64,000 nucleotides of DNA from contig NZ_CANLZV010000001.1 in the NCBI RefSeq assembly GCF_947495665.1, positions 124,001 to 188,000 on the forward strand, in the 5' to 3' direction. The notes under the pieces are model-generated. The model saw nothing but the letters and a program-made list of their open reading frames with translations. It was not told the origin of the DNA and searched no databases. The translations under genes and the position numbers were made by a program. Positions 27,873-37,070 of this stretch are shown piece after piece (within the stretch, counting starts at the first letter, position 1; every line of letters begins with the position of its first letter). Origin of the DNA: an uncultured Sunxiuqinia sp. (GTDB taxonomy: Bacteria; Bacteroidota; Bacteroidia; Bacteroidales; Prolixibacteraceae).

Positions 27873-27903
27873 CAAAATTAACTCTTTTTGCATTAGTCAC
27901 AAA
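27873..27903 (-). promoter_or_regulatory. Promoter of the toxin-antitoxin pair
   Basis: On the minus strand: TTTG at 27903-27900, 19-nt spacer, TAATTTTG at 27880-27873, the full Bacteroidota -33/-7 form. The -7 box ends 15 nt before the ATG at 27858, which gives a very short leader and supports that start codon. Confidence 0.7.
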
Positions 27904-28172
27904 ATTGGTTGTCAGTCCTATGAAATACTCACGATGTGAATTTCACAGGATAAATTGTCGGTTATCAAGGTTAAAGGATAAAGTATCAAGGTTAAAGTGG
28001 CAAAGCACATGTTCGTTGATGTCATTCGTGCGTTCGTGCGTTCATGTCATCGTACGTTCGTGTCATCGTGCCTTCGTACCCTCGTGACTTCTTCCTACGT
28101 TCGTCCGTTTTCCTTTCTCCTTTAACCTTGGATCTTGTTTCTTCAACCTTTAACCTTGGATCTTTCTTCTCC
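27904..28172. repeat. Spacer with phrase repeats
   Basis: 27955-27995 has TTGTCGGTTATCAAGGTTAAAG-like phrases; 28020-28110 repeats CGTTCGTGCGTTCATGTCATCG and variants; 28120-28165 repeats CCTTTAACCTTGGATCTT. No gene. Confidence 0.65.
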
Positions 28173-29609
28173 TCACCCTTTTCCGATGCTTTTCAACTCA
28201 AAGCCGATGGTTGTCAGTGCTTTTCGGTCAAGGATGTTCCGTCCATCGAAAACGAATGCCGGTTTGAGCATGCTGTCGTAAACTTTCTGCCAGTCGTAGG
28301 TTTTAAATTCATCCCATTCGGTGAGTACGGCCGTAGCATGTGCTTTGGCCATGGCCTCATAAGGATCAGCATGAACCTGTACCAGTTGTTGGAGTTCCTC
28401 TGTGGCAATGGCCTTTTCCGGGTGTTGCTGGTATAAGTATTCCAGATCGCGGAAAATCTGCGCTTTGGAAACCTGAGGGTCGTACACATGAATCTCGGCC
28501 CGGTCTTGTAACAGTTCGTCGGCTACGTAAATGGCAGCACTTTCGCGGGTATCGTTGGTGTCCTTTTTAAAGGCCCAGCCCAGAAAGGCAATCTTTTTTC
28601 CCGACACGGTATTGAATAAGCTGGAAATGATTTGTGTGGCAAAACGACGTTTTTGGTAATCGTTCAGTTTCACCACCTGTGCCCAGTAGTCGGCTACTTC
28701 GGGCAGGTTGAAGTGCTGGCAGAGGTATACCAGGTTCAGAATGTCTTTTTGGAAGCAGGAGCCGCCAAAGCCCACCGAAGATTTCAGGAACTTGGGCCCA
28801 ATGCGGCTGTCCATCCCAATAGCATGAGCCACTTCGTCTACATCTGCTCCGGTACGTTCGCACAATGCTGAAATGGAGTTGATGCTGGAGATGCGCTGCG
28901 CCAAAAAGGCGTTGGCTGTTAATTTGGATAATTCGGAAGACCAGATGCGGGTGGTAACGATTTGGTCGCGTGGAATCCAATTGGCGTAAATGTTCGCTAA
29001 GGCTTGTTCGGCTTGTTGACCGGCCTCATTATCTTCGCTGCCAATTAACACGCGGTCGGCATGCAATAGGTCCTGAATGGCTGTTCCTTCCGCCAGAAAT
29101 TCGGGGTTGGACAGCACGGCAAATTGAGGGGCTTTAGGGTTGGTGGACTGGTTGGAAGAGTCCAGAATGGTCCGGATGGCCTGGGCGGTACGTACCGGCA
29201 GGGTGGACTTTTCAACTACAATTTTGTTGGTGGTGGCGACTTCCGCAATTTGGCGGGCACACAGCTCAACATATTTGAGGTCGGCAGCCATGCCTTTTCC
29301 AACTCCGTAAGTTTTTGTAGGGGTGTTTACGGAGATAAAAATCATTTCCGCCTCGCGAATGGCACCTTCCACATCCGTTGAAAAAAAGAGGTTACGCCCG
29401 CGCGCTTCAGCCACCACTTCGGGTAGGCCCGGTTCGTATACCGGAAGTTTGGAGAGATCCTTGTCATTCCAATCCGCAATGCGCTGGTCGTTGATGTCAA
29501 CCACGGTGACCTGGATATGTGGACATTGTTGTGCAATGACGGCCATGGTTGGCCCGCCAACGTACCCTGCACCAATGCAGGCAATTTTCTTGATTTCAGT
29601 TGGAAACAT
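28173..29609 (-). CDS. UDP-glucose 6-dehydrogenase, long (eukaryote-like) form
   Basis: 478 residues. NAD loop [10 protein letters not shown] near residue 11, Cys285 in [12 protein letters not shown] as catalytic nucleophile, and an extended C-terminal nucleotide-binding domain ([19 protein letters not shown]). The length and the GGSCFQKD motif place it with the animal/plant-type UGDH also found in Bacteroidota. Makes UDP-glucuronate from UDP-glucose, a second uronic-acid donor for this locus. Starts about 220 bp below the Wzz gene. Confidence 0.92.
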   Translation of the reverse strand: MFPTEIKKIACIGAGYVGGPTMAVIAQQCPHIQVTVVDINDQRIADWNDKDLSKLPVYEPGLPEVVAEARGRNLFFSTDVEGAIREAEMIFISVNTPTKTYGVGKGMAADLKYVELCARQIAEVATTNKIVVEKSTLPVRTAQAIRTILDSSNQSTNPKAPQFAVLSNPEFLAEGTAIQDLLHADRVLIGSEDNEAGQQAEQALANIYANWIPRDQIVTTRIWSSELSKLTANAFLAQRISSINSISALCERTGADVDEVAHAIGMDSRIGPKFLKSSVGFGGSCFQKDILNLVYLCQHFNLPEVADYWAQVVKLNDYQKRRFATQIISSLFNTVSGKKIAFLGWAFKKDTNDTRESAAIYVADELLQDRAEIHVYDPQVSKAQIFRDLEYLYQQHPEKAIATEELQQLVQVHADPYEAMAKAHATAVLTEWDEFKTYDWQKVYDSMLKPAFVFDGRNILDRKALTTIGFELKSIGKG

Positions 29610-29827
29610 ATCTATGAAAGGTTTTAAAATTTCAAGTAAATAAGGTTTAAAGTGTCAGTTGTCAGTTGTCAGTTGTCAGTTGCCAGTTTGCCTATGCTTA
29701 TGTCTTTAATGCTTGCCTGGCTCCTTGTTCCGTTCTCCTTTCTCCGGTTTCCGGTTATTTTCTTCCGGTCTGCCGTTAATTTGGAAATTCAATTCTGAGA
29801 TTTAACTCTCGACTCCCGACTGCTATC
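29610..29827. repeat. Spacer with CAGTTGTCAGTTGTCAG phrases
   Basis: 29653-29690 is a head-to-tail run of the CAGTTGT(C) phrase; 29710-29790 repeats TCTCCTTTCTCCGGTTTCC-like pyrimidine stretches. No gene or clear regulatory element. Confidence 0.6.
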
Positions 29828-30952
29828 TTACTCTTCTTCCCAGCGTTCGCGGATGCTGGCCAGGAACTGCTTTCCAAACACGATGCCTACTCCCAGGATT
29901 CCTCCCAGGAAGGTCCAAATGATCAGGATCATCGGGCGGTTGGGTTTGGATTTTTGGAGCGGAATACGAACCGGCTCCACAATGGTGAGCACCGGCGCAT
30001 CTTCCTTTACCTTGATTTGTGCTTGTTCCAGCTGTTTGGCCAGCTCGGAATACACCGAGAAGGCGATGTCGTACTCACTTTGCAGGCGTTCGATTTCTGT
30101 TTGTGCCATGGCCGAAGACACGTTTTTGTTTTGATCGCGAAAAAGGGCCAGCTTTTCCTGAGCATTCTGAAACTCCTGCTTTTTCTCCTGATAGCGCTCT
30201 CGGATAAAGTTCAACTGCTCCTGCGCCTTTTGTATGCGATAGGTGGTGATGTATTCCTGCAGCAGTTGCTGTGCCTTTTGGGCGACCTGTGCCGCTAAGG
30301 CCGGATCGTGAAAACGGGCCGCTAAGGTCAGCACGCCTTCTTTGTCGTTGATATCCAAGGACAGGTTCTCGTTCATTGTTTTAAGAACGCTTTCTTGCTC
30401 CTGGCTTAAAGCCAACAGGTCGCTATTCCCACTTGAGGGTGATGTTGGTTGTTCCCCTCTCACGGCTTTCAGGATCACCCCCGGCAAGCCCAAAGTGTAT
30501 TTTTTGATGTTCCCCAGGATCCCCGGTTTTTTGTATTCGGTGTAGTACTCAAACAAGCTGACCGGCTGATTCACCTCTTTGATTTGAAAGGGCGTATTCA
30601 TCAGCTCCATCTGAAAGGAAACGGATTGCAGAATCTTGGGATAAACCATGGGTGACAGGACTTCTGCTCCGCTACTCATGTCGAGGTTGAAGCCGGCCAT
30701 AGCGGCCAGTGAGGACAGTCCACCGAGCTTGGAGCCTCCGGACTGGCCGGTTTGCGGCACCATGGTGGTTTGTACCGTGTATTCCTTGGGGCTGAGCAGG
30801 GCAAACACCAAGCCCAATGCAATCCCGATAAGGGTATACTTGATGATGGTGCGCCGCCCTTCCCACAGGTCTTTGGCTAAGGCGATCAAGTCAATTTCGT
30901 CATCTTCAGCGGCTGTCTTAGCCGGGATAGGTGTATTTTCTTTGTTTGTCAT
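29828..30952 (-). CDS. Wzz-type polysaccharide chain-length determinant
   Basis: 374 residues. Two membrane segments bracket the protein: IIKYTLIGIALGLVFALLSP (about 37-56) and MILIIWTFLGGILGVGIVFG (about 340-360), with the conserved Pro-rich P-x-x-P-x-x-P motif (PLQKSKPNRP) just before the second. A long helical coiled coil lies at about 235-305. No C-terminal tyrosine kinase domain, so this is the short form of the polysaccharide co-polymerase. Controls chain length together with the Wzy-like polymerase; located between ugd and the export genes. Confidence 0.92.
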   Translation of the reverse strand: MTNKENTPIPAKTAAEDDEIDLIALAKDLWEGRRTIIKYTLIGIALGLVFALLSPKEYTVQTTMVPQTGQSGGSKLGGLSSLAAMAGFNLDMSSGAEVLSPMVYPKILQSVSFQMELMNTPFQIKEVNQPVSLFEYYTEYKKPGILGNIKKYTLGLPGVILKAVRGEQPTSPSSGNSDLLALSQEQESVLKTMNENLSLDINDKEGVLTLAARFHDPALAAQVAQKAQQLLQEYITTYRIQKAQEQLNFIRERYQEKKQEFQNAQEKLALFRDQNKNVSSAMAQTEIERLQSEYDIAFSVYSELAKQLEQAQIKVKEDAPVLTIVEPVRIPLQKSKPNRPMILIIWTFLGGILGVGIVFGKQFLASIRERWEEE

Positions 30953-31231
30953 GTGTGTGCAGTTGAGAGTTAACAGTTGTCAGTTGTTGGGTATCGGTTA
31001 TCAGTTAACAGTTATCAGTTAACAGTTGTCAGTTATCAGTTGTCGGTTATCAGTTGTCGGTTATCAGTTATCCGTTGACCAGGATTTTTCGACATAGGAG
31101 ATGTTTACGAACGTACGAAGGCATGATGGTTTTCAGTTTTCAGTTATCGGTTTTCAGTTGACCAAGAATTTTCAACATAGGAGATGTTTACGAACGTACG
31201 AAGGCATGATGGTACGAAGGCACGATGGTTA
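30953..31231. repeat. Spacer with phrase repeats and a 57-bp direct repeat
   Basis: 30970-31075 is a long run of TTATCAGTTGTCGG/TTAACAG phrases. 31074-31130 is repeated at 31157-31213 (57 bp, offset 83) and includes ATAGGAGATGTTTACGAACG. No gene. Confidence 0.75.
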
Positions 31232-31612
31232 TTATTGCTTGGGTGTCCATTTCTCAGAATTTTGACTCATCTTAATTATCATGGCGATGATATGTTCAAA
31301 CTGATCGTAAAGCTCATCATGGATCGCTTCGTTGATGTATTTAAACGAGTGAGAAAAATCCAGCCAAACTTGAGTTTCGGCCGCCTCCGCTTCGGAGTCC
31401 GACAATTTAGAAATGAAGTTCTTGGGGTATCGTCTTTTTCTCCATGCTTCAGCAAGGTTTGCACAAACCGACCTGGAACTTCTTCTGATTTGATTGGTCA
31501 ACGCATGCCTCTCTTCAGCAGGAAAAGATTGGGTTAACTGATGAATCCTTAAGGCAGCCTGGTAAGCCTCCTGATAGACTTTCAATTCTTTATGTGACCG
31601 TATCTTTTCCAT
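31232..31612 (-). CDS. Four-helix-bundle protein (23S rRNA IVP-like)
   Basis: 126 residues. The pattern HKELKVYQEAYQAALRIHQL, followed by ALTNQIRRSSRSVCANLAE and EAAETQVWLDF, is diagnostic of the four-helix-bundle family first seen in 23S rRNA intervening sequences and common as free-standing genes in Bacteroidota. Biochemical function is not established. It lies alone between wzz and the SLBB export gene, flanked by repeat-rich DNA on the wzz side. Confidence 0.88.
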   Translation of the reverse strand: MEKIRSHKELKVYQEAYQAALRIHQLTQSFPAEERHALTNQIRRSSRSVCANLAEAWRKRRYPKNFISKLSDSEAEAAETQVWLDFSHSFKYINEAIHDELYDQFEHIIAMIIKMSQNSEKWTPKQ

Positions 31613-31675
31613 CGTATGCTTCGTTGTTCGTTGTTACGTGCCTTCGTGCGTTCGTGACTTCATGCCTTCGTTTTC

Positions 31676-34078
31676 CTATCTTAACACCGCGGCAATGGCG
31701 ATGGCAATGGAGGAGAAGGCACTGGCAACGGATAACCATCGCGAGGTTTGATCTCCGGCGGGGCGGTCAGGCTTTTGCGGAACAACAATCTGACAGCCGG
31801 GCTCGGGGCTCGGATAGTGTCTTCCGATGAATCCCTTGGTTACCTTGGTGGTACCATCGCTGTAAATGATGAATACTTTTCCTTTCTTGGCTTTCGGACT
31901 AAATCCTCCTGAGCGGTTGATGTAGTATTTCAGCGAGCGGTTTTCTTGGTAAGCCAAACCTACAGGGTTCAATACTTCTCCGGAAACTTTAATCTCCTGG
32001 GTCACCTCGGGAACCAGCAGCTCGTCGCCTTCACGCAAGACATAGTCGTAGATTGACCCTGGATTCTCGAGGATGTCATCCAGGCGTAGTTCCAGTTTAT
32101 AATGGTCATCCATCTGCGCTTCGGCCGATTTTAGCAGGCTATCGGGCATGGCGGTCAGCAGCGATTCATTGATGGCCTCATCATCGGTTCGCAGGCGTCT
32201 CAGGGTGGCTCCTTTGCTGAAAGCATGGGGCGTTAAGCCTCCGCAACGCTTGATCAAGTCTGAAACCCGTTCGTTTTTATTGCTGATGCTGTATGGGCCT
32301 GGATAAACCACTTCACCCTCGATGGTAACCGTCCGTTGGGTGTTGTAAGATGGTGCTTTTCGCACATAAATGTAATCGAAAGGCTGAATTTTGAATTCGG
32401 CATCCTCCGAGTTGATGTTCAGGTCGCGACTGATGTTGAACTGGTACAAGTCGGCAAGTTCGTTGGAAACTTGGGCTGCTGATTCATAATCGTGACGACG
32501 GGCCAGTTCGATGAACGATTCGCTGGCCGCTTCCGTAAATCCACCGGCCAAAAATACCAGGTCTTTTAAGCTCATGTTTTCCCGGTAAGGATATTCTCCG
32601 GGGTATTGCACCTGACCGTAAATCTTGATAAACCGGGCTTCGCGCATGCTGAATACGTCCTGAATAATGACATGGTCTTCCCGTTTCAGATCGAGATCAT
32701 TCTTTCCTCCCAGTATTTCGGATACTTCGAAGGCAATGGTTTGCGGACTCAGGTCTTTGCCCAGGCGAATGATAACACCACGGTTGCTGAATACGCTTTC
32801 TTTAACCCCATCGGCTTTGGCAATCAGCTCCGAAAGTTTCATCCCTTCGGTGAGGGCAAACGTTCCGGGGCGGAACACGGCCCCTTCGATACTGACACGG
32901 TTTTCATAGCGGTCAATGATTTCACCGGCCTCAATGAAGTCTCCGTTTTGTAAGGTAAACGAATCAAATTCATTTTGTGTGATGTCCAGTACCTGAAATT
33001 GTTTGCCGGTTGTGCGGGTAATGGACAGGCGTTTGCGGTATGCCTGGTTTGAAAAGCCACCGGTATAACGGAGCAGGTCGTTCAGCTTTTCGCCTTCCTG
33101 CAGCTCGAAATAGCCTTTGCGCTTGAAGGAGCCGGAAGCTTCGACCCGTATGTCATAGGTTGGAATAAACAGGATGTCCTGGTCGCGCAGCACAATGTTG
33201 TTGGAGGCGTTGGCATGAATCAGGAAGTCGTACACATCAATCTCGGCGATTACTTTGTTTTGACGAATGACCTGAATGTTGCGGAAGGAGCCATTTTCGT
33301 TGGGACCGCCCGAGAGGTAAAGGGCATTAAAGGCGGATGCCGTTGCCGGCAGGGTGTAGGTGCCCGGCGTATATACTTCCCCAATGACATTGACCTTGAT
33401 GGAGCGGAGGTTGCTCAGCCCGATCTCTGCAAAGGTGTTGGGTTTGTCGCCGCCCATGCCACTGTAAATGGCAACCAGACGCTGACGGATTCGTTTTTCT
33501 GCCTCGCGGAAATCAATACCGGCTACCTGAACAGGCCCCAGATCCGGAATCTGGACATTGCCGTTGGCATCAACCAATAGCTGATAGCTTTGCTGGCTGG
33601 CTCCCCAAATGTTGATCATGAGCTGGTCGTTGATCCCCAGTACATAGCTATCCGGAACCGGAATATTAACCGAGGGCTCAAAGCTTAAGTTCTGGGTATT
33701 GAAGAAATGGAAACCAAAAATCTTGGATGCATTGGAGGTGGTGTCCACAGGCATCTTTTGCGACAGGGAATCTTGCGGCTTGGTAATCTCCTCCGGAGAG
33801 ATTGGTTTAAGGCCGTTTTGTTTGCCGTTGAGTTGCAGCTCGCTGATCCGGGTTTTTAGCTGGCTGATTTGAGAAGGTGTAGCTCCACGTAGCCGGGCCA
33901 TTTCAATGGCCTGATCCATGGTGAGCCCTCTTTTTTCGATTTCCTGCACAATCTGCTGTACTTGTTGATCGCTGAGTTTGTTAACATCTACCTGCGTTGG
34001 CATTTGTGCCGAAGGAGTCAGGTAGCAAACCAGCAGGCCGATGATCCAGATAAATTTTAGTGCTTTACGTAATAGCAT
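31676..34078 (-). CDS. SLBB-domain polysaccharide export protein (Wza-like)
   Basis: 800 residues. Signal peptide (LKFIWIIGLLVCYLTPSAQ), an N-terminal helical region with DQQVQQIVQEIEKRGLT, then a polysaccharide-export domain (about 130-230; GINDQLMINIWGASQQSY) and a series of about five to six SLBB domains to residue 770 (for example VEASGSFKRKGYFEL, KIYGQVQYPGEYPY, IEGEVVYPGPYSISN, VSGEVLNPVGLAY). A hydrophobic C-terminal helix (WLSVASAFSSIAIAIAAVL) follows. Forms the outer-membrane/periplasmic export conduit of the locus. Confidence 0.93.
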   Translation of the reverse strand: MLLRKALKFIWIIGLLVCYLTPSAQMPTQVDVNKLSDQQVQQIVQEIEKRGLTMDQAIEMARLRGATPSQISQLKTRISELQLNGKQNGLKPISPEEITKPQDSLSQKMPVDTTSNASKIFGFHFFNTQNLSFEPSVNIPVPDSYVLGINDQLMINIWGASQQSYQLLVDANGNVQIPDLGPVQVAGIDFREAEKRIRQRLVAIYSGMGGDKPNTFAEIGLSNLRSIKVNVIGEVYTPGTYTLPATASAFNALYLSGGPNENGSFRNIQVIRQNKVIAEIDVYDFLIHANASNNIVLRDQDILFIPTYDIRVEASGSFKRKGYFELQEGEKLNDLLRYTGGFSNQAYRKRLSITRTTGKQFQVLDITQNEFDSFTLQNGDFIEAGEIIDRYENRVSIEGAVFRPGTFALTEGMKLSELIAKADGVKESVFSNRGVIIRLGKDLSPQTIAFEVSEILGGKNDLDLKREDHVIIQDVFSMREARFIKIYGQVQYPGEYPYRENMSLKDLVFLAGGFTEAASESFIELARRHDYESAAQVSNELADLYQFNISRDLNINSEDAEFKIQPFDYIYVRKAPSYNTQRTVTIEGEVVYPGPYSISNKNERVSDLIKRCGGLTPHAFSKGATLRRLRTDDEAINESLLTAMPDSLLKSAEAQMDDHYKLELRLDDILENPGSIYDYVLREGDELLVPEVTQEIKVSGEVLNPVGLAYQENRSLKYYINRSGGFSPKAKKGKVFIIYSDGTTKVTKGFIGRHYPSPEPGCQIVVPQKPDRPAGDQTSRWLSVASAFSSIAIAIAAVLR

Positions 34079-34115
34079 GTTCTAATCGTTTGTTTCAGTT
34101 GTATGACTTCTGTGT

Positions 34116-34646
34116 TTATTTCTCGTTGGTCCAAATGAGCAGGCTGGGCTTGTGTTGTAAATAGCTCTTCTGTTCATTTTTCCGGATATGCGTATATTGA
34201 ATTTTTCGGTTGATTATTCTTTCCGCTTTACGAATATAGTTATTGATGAGTTTAATGTCCAATTGGTTGCCTACGAAAATCAAATCAATGGTTTGAGAAT
34301 CGATTCCATGCGCAAAATCTCCGGTCAGGTAAGCGGCATCGATATCCTGCAGTTTCTGCGCAATGTTCTCAATAATCGTGTCAATGCCCACCATTTTTAG
34401 TAAAATGCTGTGAATGTCTTTAAACAGTGGATGAGACGTATTTGCCTGAAAAAATTTCTTGTTGCCATCAAAGTGGCTGCGTAGTAAGCCTGCATCTTCA
34501 AAACGGTTCAGCTCAATCCGGATGGCATTGGAGGATTCGCCGAACTCCTGCTCAAGGCTCCGTAAATAGCTTTTGTTGTTCTTGTTCAGAAAGAACTTAA
34601 GCAGAATTTTTATTCGTGTTTTTGAAGTGATTAATGCGTCAAGCAT
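34116..34646 (-). CDS. Winged-helix regulator with nucleotidyltransferase-like C-terminus
   Basis: 176 residues. Residues 1-80 form an ArsR/MarR-like winged helix (KTRIKILLKFFLNKNNKSYLRSLEQEFGE, then SSNAIRIELNRFEDAGLL). Residues about 95-176 resemble a minimal nucleotidyltransferase fold: LTGDFAHGIDSQTIDLIFVG stands where GSxARGxxxxxSDIDLxVxG is usual, with the first catalytic Asp and the Ser missing. It is the first gene of the polysaccharide locus, 38 bp before the export gene, and so is the likely transcriptional regulator of it (inference). Confidence 0.75.
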   Translation of the reverse strand: MLDALITSKTRIKILLKFFLNKNNKSYLRSLEQEFGESSNAIRIELNRFEDAGLLRSHFDGNKKFFQANTSHPLFKDIHSILLKMVGIDTIIENIAQKLQDIDAAYLTGDFAHGIDSQTIDLIFVGNQLDIKLINNYIRKAERIINRKIQYTHIRKNEQKSYLQHKPSLLIWTNEK

Positions 34647-35246
34647 AATTTTTCAGGTCGAAAAAGATATTGTTCTATTGGATGTACGGCTTGCTTGGGT
34701 GTTCGTCTTTTATCTTGAAAAGGGTCCGAATTTGGCGATTTCATTTTTACACCTGCTTTAGCTAACAAATACGCTTGTATGAGCCGATGTTTGTTCTTCA
34801 AATGTGATTCGAGAAAATGAAATGCCTGGATTGTCTTCTGTTTTTGTAAGGAGCCTATTCCCAGTTTGTTGTGTGTTTTTGTCGTTGCGGTAAAGAACCG
34901 TTTTGTTGACGGCTTCTCACAGCTCCGCCTCCTCAGTCCCATTCTGCCGAGTGTTGAATCGCTTTGTAAAAGAAATGCTGTTACTAAATTGTAACAGCAA
35001 ATCGAGTAGCAAAACTACTCAATTTTTCCAGAAATGGTTTATTCTTTTCCAGAATTTCATGAATGAACCATTTTTGATAGAGAATGAGCCTTTCCGACTC
35101 ATGAACGATACTTTTGAGCTTTTATTTTGTTGGTCAAATAAGAACTGAATCCTGTGGCGAAAGTATGGAAAAAGGTCCATTGATCGGCAGAACCCATCGC
35201 AAGGAAATCACTAGTAATTGGGATTGCCGCAAAGGCCGTTGTCCGG
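34647..35246. other. Divergent spacer (600 bp) between EPS locus and diflavin reductase
   Basis: No gene, repeat or hairpin stands out. It must hold the promoter of the minus-strand EPS operon, but I found no full TTTG-N19-TAnnTTTG pair on that strand; a lone TAGTTTTG lies at 35017-35010. Confidence 0.5.
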
Positions 35247-35254
35247 TAGTTTTG
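35224..35254 (+). promoter_or_regulatory. Candidate promoter for the diflavin reductase
   Basis: TTG at 35224-35226, 20-nt spacer, TAGTTTTG at 35247-35254. Transcription would start near 35260, about 180 nt before the preferred ATG at 35439 and just before an in-frame GTG at 35283. Confidence 0.45.
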
Positions 35255-35438
35255 TTGAAGAGTTGAAGGGACGGGAGCAGCCGTGTTTTTTAGGGCGCTT
35301 GGTTATAATTGTTTAAAGGCTTCATTGGCTATTGAACCTACTCAAGCCCCAGTTTGTTCCTTTTTACCATATCATTCTGATTCGTTAATACCACAATTTG
35401 AAATTCGGGTATCCAATGTTTTATTTCGTGATGCGACT

Positions 35439-37070
35439 ATGTTTATAACAGCAATAAAAAAAATATGGGGTGGAAAGCCGCTTGATCCGCCCGGGATAAT
35501 GACTATTCTTTACGGCGGGCATTCGGGCAATTCAAGTTTCATTGCCAGGGAAACCCAAAAGTTTTTTCAAAAGAAAAAGTTGGAACCACGTGTGGTCAGT
35601 ATGGCCAAGTATGATTTTGCCCAGCTAGCTGATGAACAACACTTGGTGATCATTGTGAGTACGCATGGAGAAGGAGAGCCGCCAGAAGAGGCCAGGCGTT
35701 TTTACCAGTATTTACATTCCGGGGAAGCTCCTCGCCTGGAGGGAGTCAGCTTTACAGTTTGTGCCTTGGGCGATAGTCGTTATGCTTATTTTTGCCAAGC
35801 GGGTAAAGATATTGATTTGCGCCTGGAAAGTCTGGGAGCTGAGCGCTTTTACAAGCGCATCGATTGTGATGTTGCTTACCACCGGCCTGTTTCGAAATGG
35901 GTTTCCGGTGTTGCCAATGCCTTTCAGCCCAACACGGAAAAGCAGTTGCTGGCAGACTTGTCGGAGGATAACCATTATGCCAGCAGTCCGGCAATACTGC
36001 ATCGGGTTTATCCGCTGAACCCGGAGTCGGATTCGGCAATTTATCATGTCGAACTGGAGTTGGGTGCCCCGGACTTTAGCTACCGTCCGGGAGATTCTGT
36101 CCGCATGCTTCCGGAGAATCCGGTGGAGTTGGTTGGGCATGTGTTGGATTTACTAGGAACTTCGGCTGATATTCAGGTGTTCTTTGAGGAGCAAGTTCTG
36201 TTGCTGAAAGAGGTATTGCTTAAGCAAGTTGAACTAACAAGTTTGAGTCGAGGTGTTTTAAGGCGCTACTGGGAACTTTGCAGGCATGCGGGATTGGAAG
36301 CTCTGCTTGCCGATGCGGATTTGCTAAAAAGTTATCTGGAAGGTCGGGATGTTGGCGACTTGCTGGCTGATTTTCCGTTTCAAGGCGAACCGGAACAACT
36401 TCTTCCTGTTTTGAGGAAAATTCAGCCCCGGCTCTATTCTGTTGCTGGGAGCATGGCAACCGATCCGGGTAAGCTGCACTTAACGGTGAAACAGGTGTTG
36501 TTTGATTGGCAGGAACGCAAGCGGCTGGGAGCATGTTCCAATTTTTTAACTCAGCAGTTAAAGCCAGGTGCGAATATTTCGGTTGAGCTTGTGCCCAATG
36601 AAAATTTCAGGTTGTCGGAACAAGCCGATGTACCGGTGATCATGATTGCAGCCGGAACGGGTATAGCTCCCTTTCGGGCATTTATGGAAGAGCGTGCCTG
36701 GCAGCATCCTCAGTCCCGGAACTGGTTGTTTTTCGGGGAGAAAAAGAGTGATCGTGATTTCTTATACCGCGAGGACTGGGAACGCTGGAAGGCCAATGGT
36801 GTGCTGAGTCGGATAACACTGGCTTTTTCGCGCGATCAGGAGGAAAAAGTGTATGTGCAGCATCGTTTGCGTGAGCAGGCTCAACGGCTCGGAGAGTGGT
36901 TGCAGGATGGAGCTCACGTGTATGTTTGTGGATCTGTTGCGATGGGGCAGGAGGTGACAGAAGTAATTGAAGAGGTGATGGAGTTGGTAAATTCGCAGAG
37001 CCCTGAGGAGAATCGCCTTTCGCTGGACTTGCTGCGTGAAGCAGGGCGCTGGCATGTGGATGTGTATTAG
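35439..37070 (+). CDS. Diflavin reductase (CysJ / sulfite reductase flavoprotein-like)
   Basis: 543 residues from the ATG at 35439; the frame is open to a GTG at 35283 but those 52 residues look non-conserved. Flavodoxin domain about 20-150 (LYGGHSGNSSFIARE, VSTHGEGEPPEEA, CALGDSRYAYF), FAD/connecting domain about 185-395 (PRLYSVAGSM, GACSNFLTQQL), NADPH domain from about 400 (MIAAGTGIAPFRAF, FFGEKKSDRDFLY) and the C-terminal RWHVDVY like CysJ. Transfers electrons from NADPH via FAD and FMN. No sulfite reductase hemoprotein gene is adjacent, so its acceptor is unknown. Confidence 0.9.
   Translation: MFITAIKKIWGGKPLDPPGIMTILYGGHSGNSSFIARETQKFFQKKKLEPRVVSMAKYDFAQLADEQHLVIIVSTHGEGEPPEEARRFYQYLHSGEAPRLEGVSFTVCALGDSRYAYFCQAGKDIDLRLESLGAERFYKRIDCDVAYHRPVSKWVSGVANAFQPNTEKQLLADLSEDNHYASSPAILHRVYPLNPESDSAIYHVELELGAPDFSYRPGDSVRMLPENPVELVGHVLDLLGTSADIQVFFEEQVLLLKEVLLKQVELTSLSRGVLRRYWELCRHAGLEALLADADLLKSYLEGRDVGDLLADFPFQGEPEQLLPVLRKIQPRLYSVAGSMATDPGKLHLTVKQVLFDWQERKRLGACSNFLTQQLKPGANISVELVPNENFRLSEQADVPVIMIAAGTGIAPFRAFMEERAWQHPQSRNWLFFGEKKSDRDFLYREDWERWKANGVLSRITLAFSRDQEEKVYVQHRLREQAQRLGEWLQDGAHVYVCGSVAMGQEVTEVIEEVMELVNSQSPEENRLSLDLLREAGRWHVDVY

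Noticed and set aside
34631-34942. 103-codon minus-strand ORF upstream of the EPS regulator
   Set aside because: Basic, low-complexity, overlaps the regulator start and has no recognisable domain.
35283-35438. N-terminal extension of the diflavin reductase from a GTG
   Set aside because: The 52 extra residues show no domain character and the flavodoxin domain starts well after the ATG at 35439; kept as an alternative only.
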